Shown piece after piece: positions 8,956-17,360 of a stretch of DNA of 64,000 nt. The stretch is from an uncultured Latescibacterota bacterium (GTDB lineage Bacteria; Latescibacterota; UBA2968), in the NCBI GenBank assembly GCA_951812755.1, contig OX638329.1, positions 2,837,339-2,901,338 of the forward strand, in the 5' to 3' direction. Below the pieces are notes generated by a model. It saw only the letters and a list, made by a program, of their open reading frames with translations. It ran no database searches and was not told the origin of the DNA. The translations under genes and the position numbers were made by a program. How positions within the stretch are numbered: position 1 is the stretch's first letter; each line of letters begins with the position of its first letter.

Positions 8956-10599
8956 TTACGCTTTGCAATAAACGGTCTTCCCGCCCACAATTGTTTCCAG
9001 CACGGCAATATCCCTTACAGCCAGTATATCCCCTACGAATGGATCTGATTCTAAAACCACAAAGTCCGCCAGCTTGCCCACCTCGATTGATCCTTTCGCA
9101 TCTTCTTCAAAATTTTGCCAGGCGGCGTCAATTGTGATTGCCCGAAATGCTTGTTCCAAACCGATCCTCTGTGCTTCGCCCATACACTGTCCACTGCGCG
9201 AGAGGCGGTTCACTGCGGACCAGACGGAAAATAGCGATTTTGTCGGGGTTACTGGCGAGTCGTTGTGGATGGTAAAGCGAATCCCTCGATCAGATGCCGA
9301 TTTCAATGGGCTGATTCGATGTGCCCGCTCTGGTCCCAAAAAAATCGCTTCATGGCGGTCGCCCCAGTAATAGGTGTGCTGAACAAAAAAAGAGGGTGTT
9401 ACACCCAGTGTCTGCATTTTATCGAGCTGATCCTCTCTCACTGTTTGACAGTGCTCAATGCGATGCCGCGTATCTGTGCGGGGCGTTTTTTGTTGTGCCT
9501 GTTCATAAGCGGATAAAATATCGTCGATTGCCGCATCTCCATTGCCGTGTATCGCAATCTGCTTGCCTGCCCGATGGGCTTCATCCACCATCTCGACCAA
9601 TGCTTCTCGGCTTCGCATCGGATAGCCGCGATACTGGGCATCGTCCATAAATGGTTTGTGATAGGGTTTGCTCAGATAACCCGTATAGCCCTGGATTGAT
9701 CCATCCTGAAACATTTTTACTGCGCCCAACCGCAAGCGGTCCGTTCCAAAACCCGTTTTCAATCCACTTGTCTCCAGAATCGACTGCTGCCCCGGTTTGC
9801 TTTTTCCGGTCATGCAAACTACTCGTAAGGGAAGCTTACCGCTGTCGATAGCTGTTTGTAGTCGGGCAATGTCGCGGCGGTTGCAGCCAGCGATTACTAT
9901 TGAGGTTACGCCCTCGCGGACATATTCATCTACTGCAATCTCCAACCCTTCAAACCACTGTGCTTGGTCCAATGGTGGAATCAGATTTCTTACCGGACGC
10001 ATTGCGGTCTCTTCCAAAACGCCGTCCAGTTCTCCCGTAATGAGGTCCTTGCGAATCACCCCGCCCGTTGGATTGGGCGTATCGGAATGGACTCCGGCGC
10101 GTTCCAATGCGCGTGTATTTGCCGAGGCAAAATGGCCCGAGGTGTGGACAATGCATATCGGGTGGGTCTGCGAAGCTCGATCCAGGTCTGTCCGTGTCGG
10201 GTGCCGTTTTTCTGCCAGCAGTGTATCGTCGTAGCCCCTGCCCAATACCCATTGGCCCTCTGGTATTCCTTTGGCTCGTTCTGCTAATAACTGGACAATA
10301 TCATCGATTTTTTCCACGGGCCCCATTGGCGGAGAATTGCAATTCTCCGAAGAAACAGCTACGATCCCTGCGCTCGGGAAGTGTCCGTGTGTGTCGTAAA
10401 ATCCGGGTAGCATGGTTTTTTCCATGAGGTCGGTGCGCTCGGTGTCGGGCCCTGCAAGATCCATAATTTCACAATCAGATCCCACAGCGCATATAGACCC
10501 ATTCAATACGGCAACCGCAGTCCCGCTACAGTCGGCCATGGTGATCAGGTTGCCATTGTAAAATATCCTGTCTGGTTGCAGGTTCTGAATGGTTTTCAT
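8956..10599 (-). CDS. amidohydrolase family 3 protein (YtcJ-like)
   Basis: This 547-aa metal-dependent hydrolase has no signal peptide and is probably cytoplasmic. It has the N-terminal beta-sandwich strand (RIFYNGNLITM). The metal motif HGH is at residues 71-73 (LPGFYDTHGHF). Downstream metal ligands are visible in IAIHGNGDAAID and HRIEHCQ, and a late Asp in FTIHNDSP. The C-terminal return strand is GSIEVGKLADFVVLESDP. Length and motifs fit the amidohydrolase_3/YtcJ group, which hydrolyses C-N bonds of mostly unknown substrates. ATG follows AAGGAG. The gene begins 17 nt after the sialidase-like gene, so the two are probably co-transcribed. The substrate cannot be read from the sequence. Confidence 0.88.
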   Translation of the reverse strand: MKTIQNLQPDRIFYNGNLITMADCSGTAVAVLNGSICAVGSDCEIMDLAGPDTERTDLMEKTMLPGFYDTHGHFPSAGIVAVSSENCNSPPMGPVEKIDDIVQLLAERAKGIPEGQWVLGRGYDDTLLAEKRHPTRTDLDRASQTHPICIVHTSGHFASANTRALERAGVHSDTPNPTGGVIRKDLITGELDGVLEETAMRPVRNLIPPLDQAQWFEGLEIAVDEYVREGVTSIVIAGCNRRDIARLQTAIDSGKLPLRVVCMTGKSKPGQQSILETSGLKTGFGTDRLRLGAVKMFQDGSIQGYTGYLSKPYHKPFMDDAQYRGYPMRSREALVEMVDEAHRAGKQIAIHGNGDAAIDDILSAYEQAQQKTPRTDTRHRIEHCQTVREDQLDKMQTLGVTPSFFVQHTYYWGDRHEAIFLGPERAHRISPLKSASDRGIRFTIHNDSPVTPTKSLFSVWSAVNRLSRSGQCMGEAQRIGLEQAFRAITIDAAWQNFEEDAKGSIEVGKLADFVVLESDPFVGDILAVRDIAVLETIVGGKTVYCKA

Positions 10600-10616
10600 T
10601 ATTTTCTCCTTGCGTG

Positions 10617-11732
10617 CTACTCTTCCTCGTTTAAGGGCGGGTCGTTTATCGTTCGATCTCTGAAATTTTCAATTCGGTGAAATGTCAAATAATTTGCATC
10701 ATGCGCGTTGTGCGCGCCTCCGAGACCATCGTCATAGGCTGTGCGAGAGGCCACGACTATATCGGTTCCTTCAAATTGCCAGTCAACGTATTGAAATGCG
10801 TGTTTTTCTGGATCGGGATGGTGCAGGATTACGGATTCGATTCGCCAGGTTTGCAAATTGGCAGATGATGTCAAGACGAGTGTATTTCGGTATGCCGGCG
10901 GATTGGTTTGTTTGCATCCCAACGACCAATAGCGCTGTGTTTGATCGTCAAATCGAATTGTGAATTTTACACCGCCACCCGGAAAATCGATCAGGTCTCT
11001 ATCCCGATCGTGTGTCAATGTCTTTCCGTCTTCTGAGATATGCAAAATAGCCGCTTTATCGCTTTCCGCCTGTATCTCTTCGGGAGAGACATTTCTCATG
11101 TTTGAACGCAAGATGTTTACCAGTTTGTTATCTGGCGTGATTGCGATATTGCCTTCAATCCATTGCGAACTTGACCAGAGGTGTTGATACGCTTCGCTAA
11201 ATCGCCAGTTCTCAGCTTGAAGCAGATCTGCATCTTCGGGTATGGAGAGAACCTGCGCTTTCCACTCTTCTCGCGGACCATGTGCCAATTCATAAGCGCG
11301 CCAGAGATATCCATTGTGGGCGACGACGGGCATTGGGGCACAGTGATAGCGATCCTCAGTAGAAATTTGTCCGGTGTGTTTGTCTTTTGGCACTGTCCAT
11401 GTTTTACCCGCGTCTGTAGATCGTCGAATTACCGCATAGCCATATTCGCGGCTTGTGCCGAGCAGATAGAGGTCGCCTTTGTGCAAAAACAGATTGGACC
11501 ACCACTGGCCAACCTGTTCAGATATTTTGGTCCAGGTTTCGCCTTTGTCGCGCGAACGAAATACAGCCATGCGGTCGTAATTTGTGCCCGGTCCAAAAAG
11601 ATCGTAGGATGCGATATAATCGCCGTTGGGCATGATGACGATGCTCGGGCTGCCCAGGTATTGTTTTGTGCTGGCGGGGCTGTGATCAATCACGACGCCA
11701 GGTACTTTTGAGTGGTCGGGTTTTAAAGACAA
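10617..11732 (-). CDS. sialidase-like BNR/Asp-box protein
   Basis: This 371-aa protein has a six-bladed-propeller sialidase pattern. Asp boxes are SRDKGETW (residues 60-67) and STDAGKTW (105-112). Further blades include GDYIASYD and FTIRFDDQTQRYWSLG. There is no signal peptide, so it is probably cytoplasmic or non-classically located. This sialidase-like family includes exo-sialidases and many glycan-binding or uncharacterised glycoside hydrolases; true sialidase activity is not shown. The start is TTG placed six bases after TAAGGAG. It is upstream of, and 17 nt from, the amidohydrolase, suggesting a two-gene operon. Confidence 0.8.
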   Translation of the reverse strand: MSLKPDHSKVPGVVIDHSPASTKQYLGSPSIVIMPNGDYIASYDLFGPGTNYDRMAVFRSRDKGETWTKISEQVGQWWSNLFLHKGDLYLLGTSREYGYAVIRRSTDAGKTWTVPKDKHTGQISTEDRYHCAPMPVVAHNGYLWRAYELAHGPREEWKAQVLSIPEDADLLQAENWRFSEAYQHLWSSSQWIEGNIAITPDNKLVNILRSNMRNVSPEEIQAESDKAAILHISEDGKTLTHDRDRDLIDFPGGGVKFTIRFDDQTQRYWSLGCKQTNPPAYRNTLVLTSSANLQTWRIESVILHHPDPEKHAFQYVDWQFEGTDIVVASRTAYDDGLGGAHNAHDANYLTFHRIENFRDRTINDPPLNEEE

Positions 11733-11778
11733 ATTTATCTCCTTAGTGGGCTTTCAAATAAGTTTCATGCCTAAACTC

Positions 11779-11855
11779 ACTGGACTCCGGCCTACGCCGG
11801 AGTGACGAACAGCGGTTGTCATTGCGGCATGGTGTTAGCCGCAATCCAGTCTATC
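11779..11855. repeat. two intergenic hairpin repeats
   Basis: The first hairpin has stem CTCCGGC / GCCGGAG (11783-11801). The second has stem TTGCGGC / GCCGCAA within a 37-base block, 11817-11853. The second block recurs almost unchanged at 25425-25459. These are dispersed intergenic repeats. They lie between two minus-strand genes and have no clear T-tract. Confidence 0.6.
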
Positions 11856-11891
11856 GAAAAAATATATCAACAAATTTTTTTGAAAGAGTAC

Positions 11892-13271
11892 TTAGTCATC
11901 CATCCGGTTATGACTGATTTGAACGCCAGCAGTTTCGTCTATGGATAATGCACCTGCTGTTCCGTTTCCGATTCGGTTGTTGCTCAATAAATTACCACGG
12001 CCTATGCCTTTCCAGCGAACCGTTGAAACGGTTTCTTTTTGTTTTCGCCTCTCCAGCAGGGTACATCCGGTGATGCTGATGTCTTCGGAGTCGGATACGC
12101 ATATCGCGCCTGGATAGCCGTCCAATATCTGGCAGCCGTTTATGGTGAACCGGGCGCAACGGGTGATTTCCAAAAGGCCCTGGCGATCATCCGCGTTTTC
12201 ATCTCGTCCGCTTTGGAACTCGTGAAGCGTTGATCCGCTCAGGATACAATCTGTGCTGTTTATAAATTGAATGCCAGTACGGCGTGAGGGACCGTAATCG
12301 GGATTGTGGTCAAAGCTGTTGCCGCCAACCACGATATTTTGCGCGTGTTCTACCAGGAGGTTTCGGTTGAATCCATTGTAGATCGCGTTGCCCGAGATGG
12401 TGACGCCTCTGGTCGCGATGAGGTGGATGTTGTTTTCCTGCGAGCCGATCAAATTGCCCGCGATGGTGAACATGCCTACCTTGTTATTCGTTTGAGGAGA
12501 GTGGCCTATCATCAATATATTCGCGCCTCCAGGCGATGACTTTGCCTGGATGGTATTGCCCGATATGGTGCCTTCGCGGACGGTGGCGGATCCGTCGCTG
12601 GTGTCGATCCAGATATCTGCGGAGCGGTCCGCATTTTCGTCGTAGTTGTATTCGATGTCGTTGCCGGTGATTTGTAAGTTGCGGATTTGCGAGCCGATGA
12701 TTTTGATGCCCCCGCGTTTGCAATAGCTTATGTGAGATGCGGTTACGATGATTTGATGAAGATCTACATGATCGAGGAAGATGCCTGCGCCGCGATTGTC
12801 GTGCAGGTGACAGTGAGAGATAAGGACATTGCGGGCGCGATCGTGTATGTGGATGGCGTGGTTTAGCTTTCGCAATAGTACGCCTTCAAAGGTTGCCTGC
12901 ATGGTGCCTGTTAGCAAGAAGCCATCTGCTTCGGGATGTTTGCCTTCTATCTCTAAATTTGATATTGTGGGCATTCTTTCATGGGTCCAGACGCGAGGTT
13001 CAAAGGTTTTGGGATCGGCCGAGCGCTCATGTGTGCCTGTGATTTGAAATGCGGGTCCTGCGCCCCTCATGAGGATTTTTGCCGTGCCTCCTGTTCCATC
13101 TATGCTTACCCGTCCGCTGTCGGCTAATTTTATTTTTATGGGGTGCGTAATGAGATAGTCGCCTTTAGGAAACTGTAGCGTTCCATCTCCTTTTGCCAGG
13201 GCATCCTCTATCGCTTTTGTATCATCGGTGATGCCGTCCCCTCTGGCTCCGAAATCTCGTACATTGCTCAT
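11892..13271 (-). CDS. right-handed parallel beta-helix protein (pectate-lyase-like)
   Basis: This is a 459-aa protein. It opens with the pectate_lyase_3-type motif NVRDFGARGDGITDDTKAI and GTLQFPKGDYLI. More than ten beta-helix coils follow with repeated N-ladder/I-x-G-N patterns (LQITGNDIEYN, TISGNTIQ, VTISGNAIYNG, ITGCTLLE). No signal peptide is seen. The fold is typical of polysaccharide lyases, epimerases and GH28-like enzymes. I do not see a catalytic set that decides among these. It may belong to the same glycan-degrading block as the downstream sialidase-like gene, but the 159-nt gap with repeats suggests separate transcription. Confidence 0.8.
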   Translation of the reverse strand: MSNVRDFGARGDGITDDTKAIEDALAKGDGTLQFPKGDYLITHPIKIKLADSGRVSIDGTGGTAKILMRGAGPAFQITGTHERSADPKTFEPRVWTHERMPTISNLEIEGKHPEADGFLLTGTMQATFEGVLLRKLNHAIHIHDRARNVLISHCHLHDNRGAGIFLDHVDLHQIIVTASHISYCKRGGIKIIGSQIRNLQITGNDIEYNYDENADRSADIWIDTSDGSATVREGTISGNTIQAKSSPGGANILMIGHSPQTNNKVGMFTIAGNLIGSQENNIHLIATRGVTISGNAIYNGFNRNLLVEHAQNIVVGGNSFDHNPDYGPSRRTGIQFINSTDCILSGSTLHEFQSGRDENADDRQGLLEITRCARFTINGCQILDGYPGAICVSDSEDISITGCTLLERRKQKETVSTVRWKGIGRGNLLSNNRIGNGTAGALSIDETAGVQISHNRMDD

Positions 13272-13460
13272 GGCTTCCCACCTTTCTGGTGACTGGAGAT
13301 TTGCAGTATCAGGACAGGCATCATATATAGAGAATTATTCTCTGTCAAGCGGAGCCGTTTCGCGGAACTGGGCGTTTTTCGGTTGCTTCTGGTGAATCCT
13401 GGTGATAGTTTGAAAGTTATCTAATCACACAAGCAGTCCAATTTTTGAGGAGGTCACACC

Positions 13461-14282
13461 GTGAATCCTCTCACGTCGTTTGACGATTCGCATCACGAAC
13501 AGTTTATGGCTGAGGGGTACCTGCGCCTGGGGCATCTCTTGTCGCCCGGGGGACTGGCTGCCCTGCAGCAGCGCATTGACGATATTATGCTGGGTCGCGT
13601 CCGCTACGAAAATATGCGCTTTCAACTCAATCCCAAAATGCCGGATGTTAGAATGGATCGCACTCTGGGGAATCAGGAGCAGACGCTCCATTATCGACGT
13701 ATCGATGATCTGGAACAAGATCCGCTTTTTCTCACCTATATGCAGCATCCTCTCATCCGCCAGATTACCCGTCGCTATATCGGCGAAAATGTTTCGGTTT
13801 TTCGCTCTATGTTTATGAATAAGCCCGCTGAAAGTGGCACGATTTTGCCCTGGCATCAGGATATCGGTGTGGGTTGGGGGATTGATACCAATCCGATTAT
13901 CACTGTGTGGACGGGGCTGGATGCTGCCACTGTTGATAGCGGCTGCATGCAGATTGTGCCGGGGAGCAATAATCTGGGTATTCTCAATGAGCGGCACTAT
14001 ACTTCTGAAGAGGATCAAGCGAAGTACGCCCAGCCCGAGGATGTGATTGATCTGGAGACCAGGGCAGGAGAGGCTGTTTTGCTGCACAATTTTTTGCTCC
14101 ACCGTTCGGCTCTCAATTCGACTCCTTCACCCCGGCGAGCTTTCAGCGCGACTTACATGGATGCGCGAACGCGTTCCTTGAAGACTGGTCAGACGTTTCC
14201 GCGCCTCTTTGGGGAGGGCGCACTCGACCCAGCGACTGTGGCGGGAAAAGCGTCTGATCAAGTGCAAGTTTTCCATGGTTGA
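13461..14282 (+). CDS. phytanoyl-CoA dioxygenase (PhyH) family protein, canonical HxD site
   Basis: This is a 273-aa non-heme Fe(II)/2-oxoglutarate oxygenase. Iron ligands are H132 and D134 (WHQD) and H214 (LLHRS). The 2-oxoglutarate-binding Arg is R225, 11 residues after the distal His. The core strand GCMQIVPGSN is also present. The start is GTG with GAGGAGG upstream. It stands alone on the plus strand, with the HigBA module inserted 80 bp downstream. PhyH-family enzymes hydroxylate diverse small molecules; the substrate here is unknown. It is one of three window members with a complete facial triad, in contrast to the HxG members. Confidence 0.9.
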   Translation: MNPLTSFDDSHHEQFMAEGYLRLGHLLSPGGLAALQQRIDDIMLGRVRYENMRFQLNPKMPDVRMDRTLGNQEQTLHYRRIDDLEQDPLFLTYMQHPLIRQITRRYIGENVSVFRSMFMNKPAESGTILPWHQDIGVGWGIDTNPIITVWTGLDAATVDSGCMQIVPGSNNLGILNERHYTSEEDQAKYAQPEDVIDLETRAGEAVLLHNFLLHRSALNSTPSPRRAFSATYMDARTRSLKTGQTFPRLFGEGALDPATVAGKASDQVQVFHG

Positions 14283-14302
14283 GGTCGCTGCTAATGACTC
14301 GA

Positions 14303-14319
14303 AAAAGCCGACGTTTATA
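14303..14319. repeat. 17-bp direct repeat, left copy, flanking HigBA
   Basis: AAAAGCCGACGTTTATA occurs here and again at 15173-15189, bracketing the toxin-antitoxin pair. It could be a target duplication or recombination scar from insertion of the module. Alternatively, two related terminator stems may have been kept. Confidence 0.75.
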
Positions 14320-14328
14320 AAATGGGGC

Positions 14329-14357
14329 TTGTATAAATATGGTGAAACCACTATAAT
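14329..14357 (+). promoter_or_regulatory. sigma70-type promoter for higBA
   Basis: TTGTAT, a 17-base spacer and TATAAT. The -10 box ends only five bases before the higB ATG, so the transcript is predicted to be leaderless or nearly so. The antitoxin probably binds here, but I identified no operator palindrome. Confidence 0.6.
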
Positions 14358-14362
14358 TAGAT

Positions 14363-14731
14363 ATGACCAATGAGATGCTTAAGCCCGTCGAATGGGTCGG
14401 ATCGAGTAAAGGGGACTTGAAGAAGTTTCCTGCTGCCGTACAGGATCGGGTCGGCTTTGCCCTGTATCAGGCTCAGATCGGACTTAGACACCGCGATGCT
14501 AAACTGCTCAAGGGGTTGGGCCCCCATGTTATGGAGGTCGTTTCTCGTCACGACGGCGACACCTATCGGGCGGTTTATACAGTGCGCTTCAAGTTGGCCG
14601 TTTATGTCTTGCATGTCTTCCAGAAGAAAGCCAGGCGAGGTATTGAGACACCGAAACAGGAGATTGATCTGGTCAAACGCAGGCTTAGGACAGCGGAACA
14701 ACACTATAAGGACGTTTATATAGAAGGGTAG
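14363..14731 (+). CDS. higB: HigB-type toxin (phage-derived Gp49-like, DUF891)
   Basis: This 122-aa basic protein has the RelE/HigB-superfamily pattern. It contains SSKGDLKKFPAAVQDRVGFAL, then a GLGPHVMEVVSRHDGDTYRAVYTVRF core and LAVYVLHVFQKKARRG. In the Gp49-like group these features mark ribosome-dependent mRNA interferases. No ribosome site precedes the ATG, in keeping with the leaderless promoter; a second ATG lies 12 bases downstream. The antitoxin gene starts four bases after the stop. Toxin-first order is usual for HigBA. Confidence 0.88.
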   Translation: MTNEMLKPVEWVGSSKGDLKKFPAAVQDRVGFALYQAQIGLRHRDAKLLKGLGPHVMEVVSRHDGDTYRAVYTVRFKLAVYVLHVFQKKARRGIETPKQEIDLVKRRLRTAEQHYKDVYIEG

Positions 14732-14735
14732 AGTA

Positions 14736-15098
14736 ATGAAGACAAAAGAGATCAAAATCGAACGTGGTAGTGGTAACGTGTTCGCGGACCTGGGGCGACC
14801 TGACGCCGAGGCTCACTTGTTAAAGGCAGAACTTGTCACCCGTATTGACAACATTATTCGTCAGCGCGGACTCAAGCAGGTCGAGGCGGCGAAATTGCTC
14901 GGTCTGTCCCAACCTGATGTTTCGCGTCTCCTGAGGGGGAATTTTCGAGAGTATTCTATGGAGCGTCTCCTGCGTCTGTTGACGGCACTTGGGAGGGATG
15001 TGGAAATCGTTATCAGGGAACCGGTATCTCATCGGCAGGGAAGGCTACATGTACAAATAGATCAAGATCGTACTACTGATCACCTGGTCTATAAGTAG
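14736..15098 (+). CDS. higA: HigA-type XRE antitoxin
   Basis: This 120-aa protein has an XRE-type helix-turn-helix at about residues 45-85 (QVEAAKLLGLSQPDVSRLL) followed by MERLLRLLTALGRDVEIVI, the hallmark of HigA/HTH_37 antitoxins that pair with Gp49-like toxins. It starts four bases after higB, so the genes are translationally linked. It should neutralise HigB and repress the promoter at 14329-14357. A hairpin terminator follows at 15173. Confidence 0.88.
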   Translation: MKTKEIKIERGSGNVFADLGRPDAEAHLLKAELVTRIDNIIRQRGLKQVEAAKLLGLSQPDVSRLLRGNFREYSMERLLRLLTALGRDVEIVIREPVSHRQGRLHVQIDQDRTTDHLVYK

Positions 15099-15172
15099 CA
15101 CACAGCGAGCGTTGCGATCCGTCGAGGAGTATATTCAAAAGTGTGGATGAAGTTGAGAAAAGAGGGGACCAC

Positions 15173-15207
15173 AAAAGCCGACGTTTATATGTTGGCTTTT
15201 TGTTTTA
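15173..15207 (+). terminator. rho-independent terminator of higBA overlapping the right direct repeat
   Basis: Stem AAAAGCCGAC / GTTGGCTTTT (one G-T pair) with an 8-base loop, followed by TTGTTTT. The left arm and loop are the second copy of the 17-bp repeat seen at 14303. Confidence 0.75.
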
Positions 15208-15227
15208 TGTTCGGCTCAGGCTGATAC

Positions 15228-16133
15228 CTATAACGGAATAGGTTCGCCCTGTTCGGCGGTGTGTTGGGCGTATTGTTCGCGCAGGTGGTTGGTGATGGGG
15301 CCGGGTTTGCCGTTGCCGATGGTGCGGCCATCAACTTCGAGGATGGGCGAGAGTTCGCCCATGGTGCCCGTGGTGAAGCTTTCGTCTGCTGTATAGACTT
15401 CGGTAAGTGATATGTTGCGTTCGGTCACTTCGATGTCCAGGTCGCGCGCGAGATCGATTACAACACCTCTTGTAATGCCGGGTAGGCAGGAATCCGCGTG
15501 GGGCGTGATAAGCACCCCTTTTTTTATGATGAAGATATTGGTGGCATTGGTTTCGGAAACATAGCCGAAGATGTCGAGCATGATCGCGTCATCAACACCT
15601 GCGACATTGGCTTCGATTTTGGCGAGGATGTTGTTGATCAAATTGTTGTGGTGGATTTTGGAGTCGATGCACATGGGCGGATTGCGGCGAACCGAGGCGG
15701 TGATCAGGCGGATGCCGTCAGAAGAGTAAACAGGGGGTTTCCATTCTGGTAGTACAATGAGGCAGGAGCCGTATTGATTAAAGTGCGGACTCATACCCGA
15801 TGAGGTTTTTTCCCCTCGGGTGAGCGTGAGCCGAATATGTACTTCATCGCGCATGTTATTGGCTTTGAGTGTTTCAAAGATGGCGGTTTTGATTGCTTCA
15901 CGAGAGGGGATATCCTCAAAAGCCATGGCTTTGGCAGAGTCGAAGAGGCGGTCGAGGTGCGCGTCGAGGTGGAAGATTTTGCCGTTGTACACGCGCAGGC
16001 CCTCCCATACGGCATCGCCGCCCTGTACCGCGCTGTCAAAGACGGATATTTTGGCGTCTTCGCGCGGGAGAAGTTCTCCGCCGACATAGATGAGGATGTT
16101 TTCGTTTCGCGGGTCGGGTAATTGGATAGCCAT
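15228..16133 (-). CDS. class IV (branched-chain/D-amino-acid type) aminotransferase
   Basis: This 301-aa PLP enzyme belongs to fold type IV. Visible family blocks are NILIYVGGELLPREDAKISVFDS, GGDAVWEGLRVYNGKIF, the Schiff-base Lys region SKIHHNNLIN, and GYVSETNATNIFIIK. An ATG further upstream in frame (16190) adds 19 unlikely residues. The chosen ATG is preceded by AAAGGAA and begins at the conserved N-terminus. Class IV members include IlvE, D-alanine aminotransferase and aminodeoxychorismate lyase; the exact activity is unresolved. The gene lies downstream of a sulfotransferase-like gene on the same strand, a pair that appears fused in some plant proteins (see findings). Confidence 0.88.
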   Translation of the reverse strand: MAIQLPDPRNENILIYVGGELLPREDAKISVFDSAVQGGDAVWEGLRVYNGKIFHLDAHLDRLFDSAKAMAFEDIPSREAIKTAIFETLKANNMRDEVHIRLTLTRGEKTSSGMSPHFNQYGSCLIVLPEWKPPVYSSDGIRLITASVRRNPPMCIDSKIHHNNLINNILAKIEANVAGVDDAIMLDIFGYVSETNATNIFIIKKGVLITPHADSCLPGITRGVVIDLARDLDIEVTERNISLTEVYTADESFTTGTMGELSPILEVDGRTIGNGKPGPITNHLREQYAQHTAEQGEPIPL

Positions 16134-16259
16134 GCGGGATTCCTTTGGTGAGTTGTGAGAGGATCTCACACAAAGACACGGAGACACCAAGAAAAGCGAG
16201 AGGCGATGGACTGGGGTCTGGGTGGTCGTCTCGCGTCTCGCGTTTTGCTTCTCGCGCCT

Positions 16260-17033
16260 TTAAGCTTTGATGGCATGCGCATAAAGCTGGTCGTAATAGG
16301 GTTGACATTTTTCGAGGAGCGGGCGCAAGCGATCGGGAAAGGGTTCGGTTTTGGGGCGATAGGGTTGAAAGCCGGTGGATTTGTGGACGTTGTGATACCA
16401 GTGTTTCGCCCATATTCCGTCTTCGGGGCGAGGTCCGGCTTTCCAGGTGAGCATTGCGGGGTCAAAGGGTATGTTCAGGGCGTCGCAGAGTTTTGTGAGG
16501 ACATGTCGTGGATTTTTGAGGAGTTCCCGGGAATCGAGCACAGGGAATCCTTGACCTGTGGCGTGAAATTCATGTAAAAGCTGGGCTTGCATTTTGTAGC
16601 CTGTGTCACGCAGGGTGGGGATTTTGAGCTGGTTGACGAGCGAGGGTAGCATGTCAACAGGGTCGCGCGTGAGCAAGACATTGTGGGTGTGTTCAAAAAA
16701 GTCGCGGCTGATTTCGACGAGGTGATGAGCCATCTGTTTCATAAAGAGCACGGGGCGATCACATGGGCCGAGAATGATATCGCGAATGACGTTTTCGGCA
16801 TTGCATTCCATGGCGGTCATGACTTCGCTTGCGCCGGGATGTGCGGCAGAAGACACGCGCAGATAGTGACCGTAGAGAGGTTCGTCAATTACGCGGGTGT
16901 CTGACCGCTGCGCGAATGAGTACATGAGGGCAGTTGAGACATTGCGGGGACCGGACCACATGTTTAGACGCAGGATATCGGCAGGCATATCACATTCGGA
17001 AGACGGGGTTAAAATTGGGATCGGTGATGGCAT
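16260..17033 (-). CDS. P-loop sulfotransferase-like protein
   Basis: This is a 257-aa P-loop protein. The N-terminal loop NMWSGPRNVSTALMYSF corresponds to the PAPS-binding 5'-PSB loop region of sulfotransferases. Downstream are NVLLTRDPVDMLPSL (like the 3'-phosphate-binding Arg/Ser region) and PVLDSRELLKNPRHVLTKLCDAL. The family is often annotated only as sulfotransferase-like or HAD/branched-chain-associated, and PAPS use is not proven. The start is either 17033 or the internal ATG at 16988, which lies closer to the conserved region; neither has a strong ribosome site. It is 126 nt upstream of the aminotransferase. Confidence 0.7.
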   Translation of the reverse strand: MPSPIPILTPSSECDMPADILRLNMWSGPRNVSTALMYSFAQRSDTRVIDEPLYGHYLRVSSAAHPGASEVMTAMECNAENVIRDIILGPCDRPVLFMKQMAHHLVEISRDFFEHTHNVLLTRDPVDMLPSLVNQLKIPTLRDTGYKMQAQLLHEFHATGQGFPVLDSRELLKNPRHVLTKLCDALNIPFDPAMLTWKAGPRPEDGIWAKHWYHNVHKSTGFQPYRPKTEPFPDRLRPLLEKCQPYYDQLYAHAIKA

Positions 17034-17120
17034 GCATCCGTAGCACGCATGTTAGGGATTTGGAATTGGGAAGTCAAGGCAGAGTTATCGCGTTTGACTT
17101 CTCTTAGATGGCGTTATATT

Positions 17121-17313
17121 CTAAGAGACTGTTTTAAAACTCATTTTGCCCCTTCTTGGCGACGCGCTATTGCCCTGTCATTCTGAGCGGAGCGCAGCGG
17201 AGTCGAAGAATCTCTTACCAACTCAGGTGGAAAAGATGCTTCGGCTTCGCTCAGCATGACAAAACGCCTGACATGCGTAACATCAGGTATTAATTTTAAA
17301 ACAGCTTCTAAAG
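17121..17313. repeat. MITE-like element with ~23-bp terminal inverted repeats and nested dispersed repeat
   Basis: The left end CTAAGAGACTGTTTTAAAAC and the right end (TTTTAAAACAGCTTCTAAAG) are inverted copies. The same ends flank the element at 59037-59172. Nested inside, 17173-17286 is a dispersed repeat (CATTCTGAGCGGAGCGCAGC... to CGTAACATCAG) shared with 59901-60046. No ORF is present. The element fills most of the 327-base gap between the sulfotransferase-like gene and the next operon. A weak promoter-like pair TTGACT/TATATT (15-base spacer) sits just outside the left end. Confidence 0.7.
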
Positions 17314-17360
17314 AGTGTTGGATCGAGAGTGTACGCTCAGAGACATCGGAGGTAGTTGCT

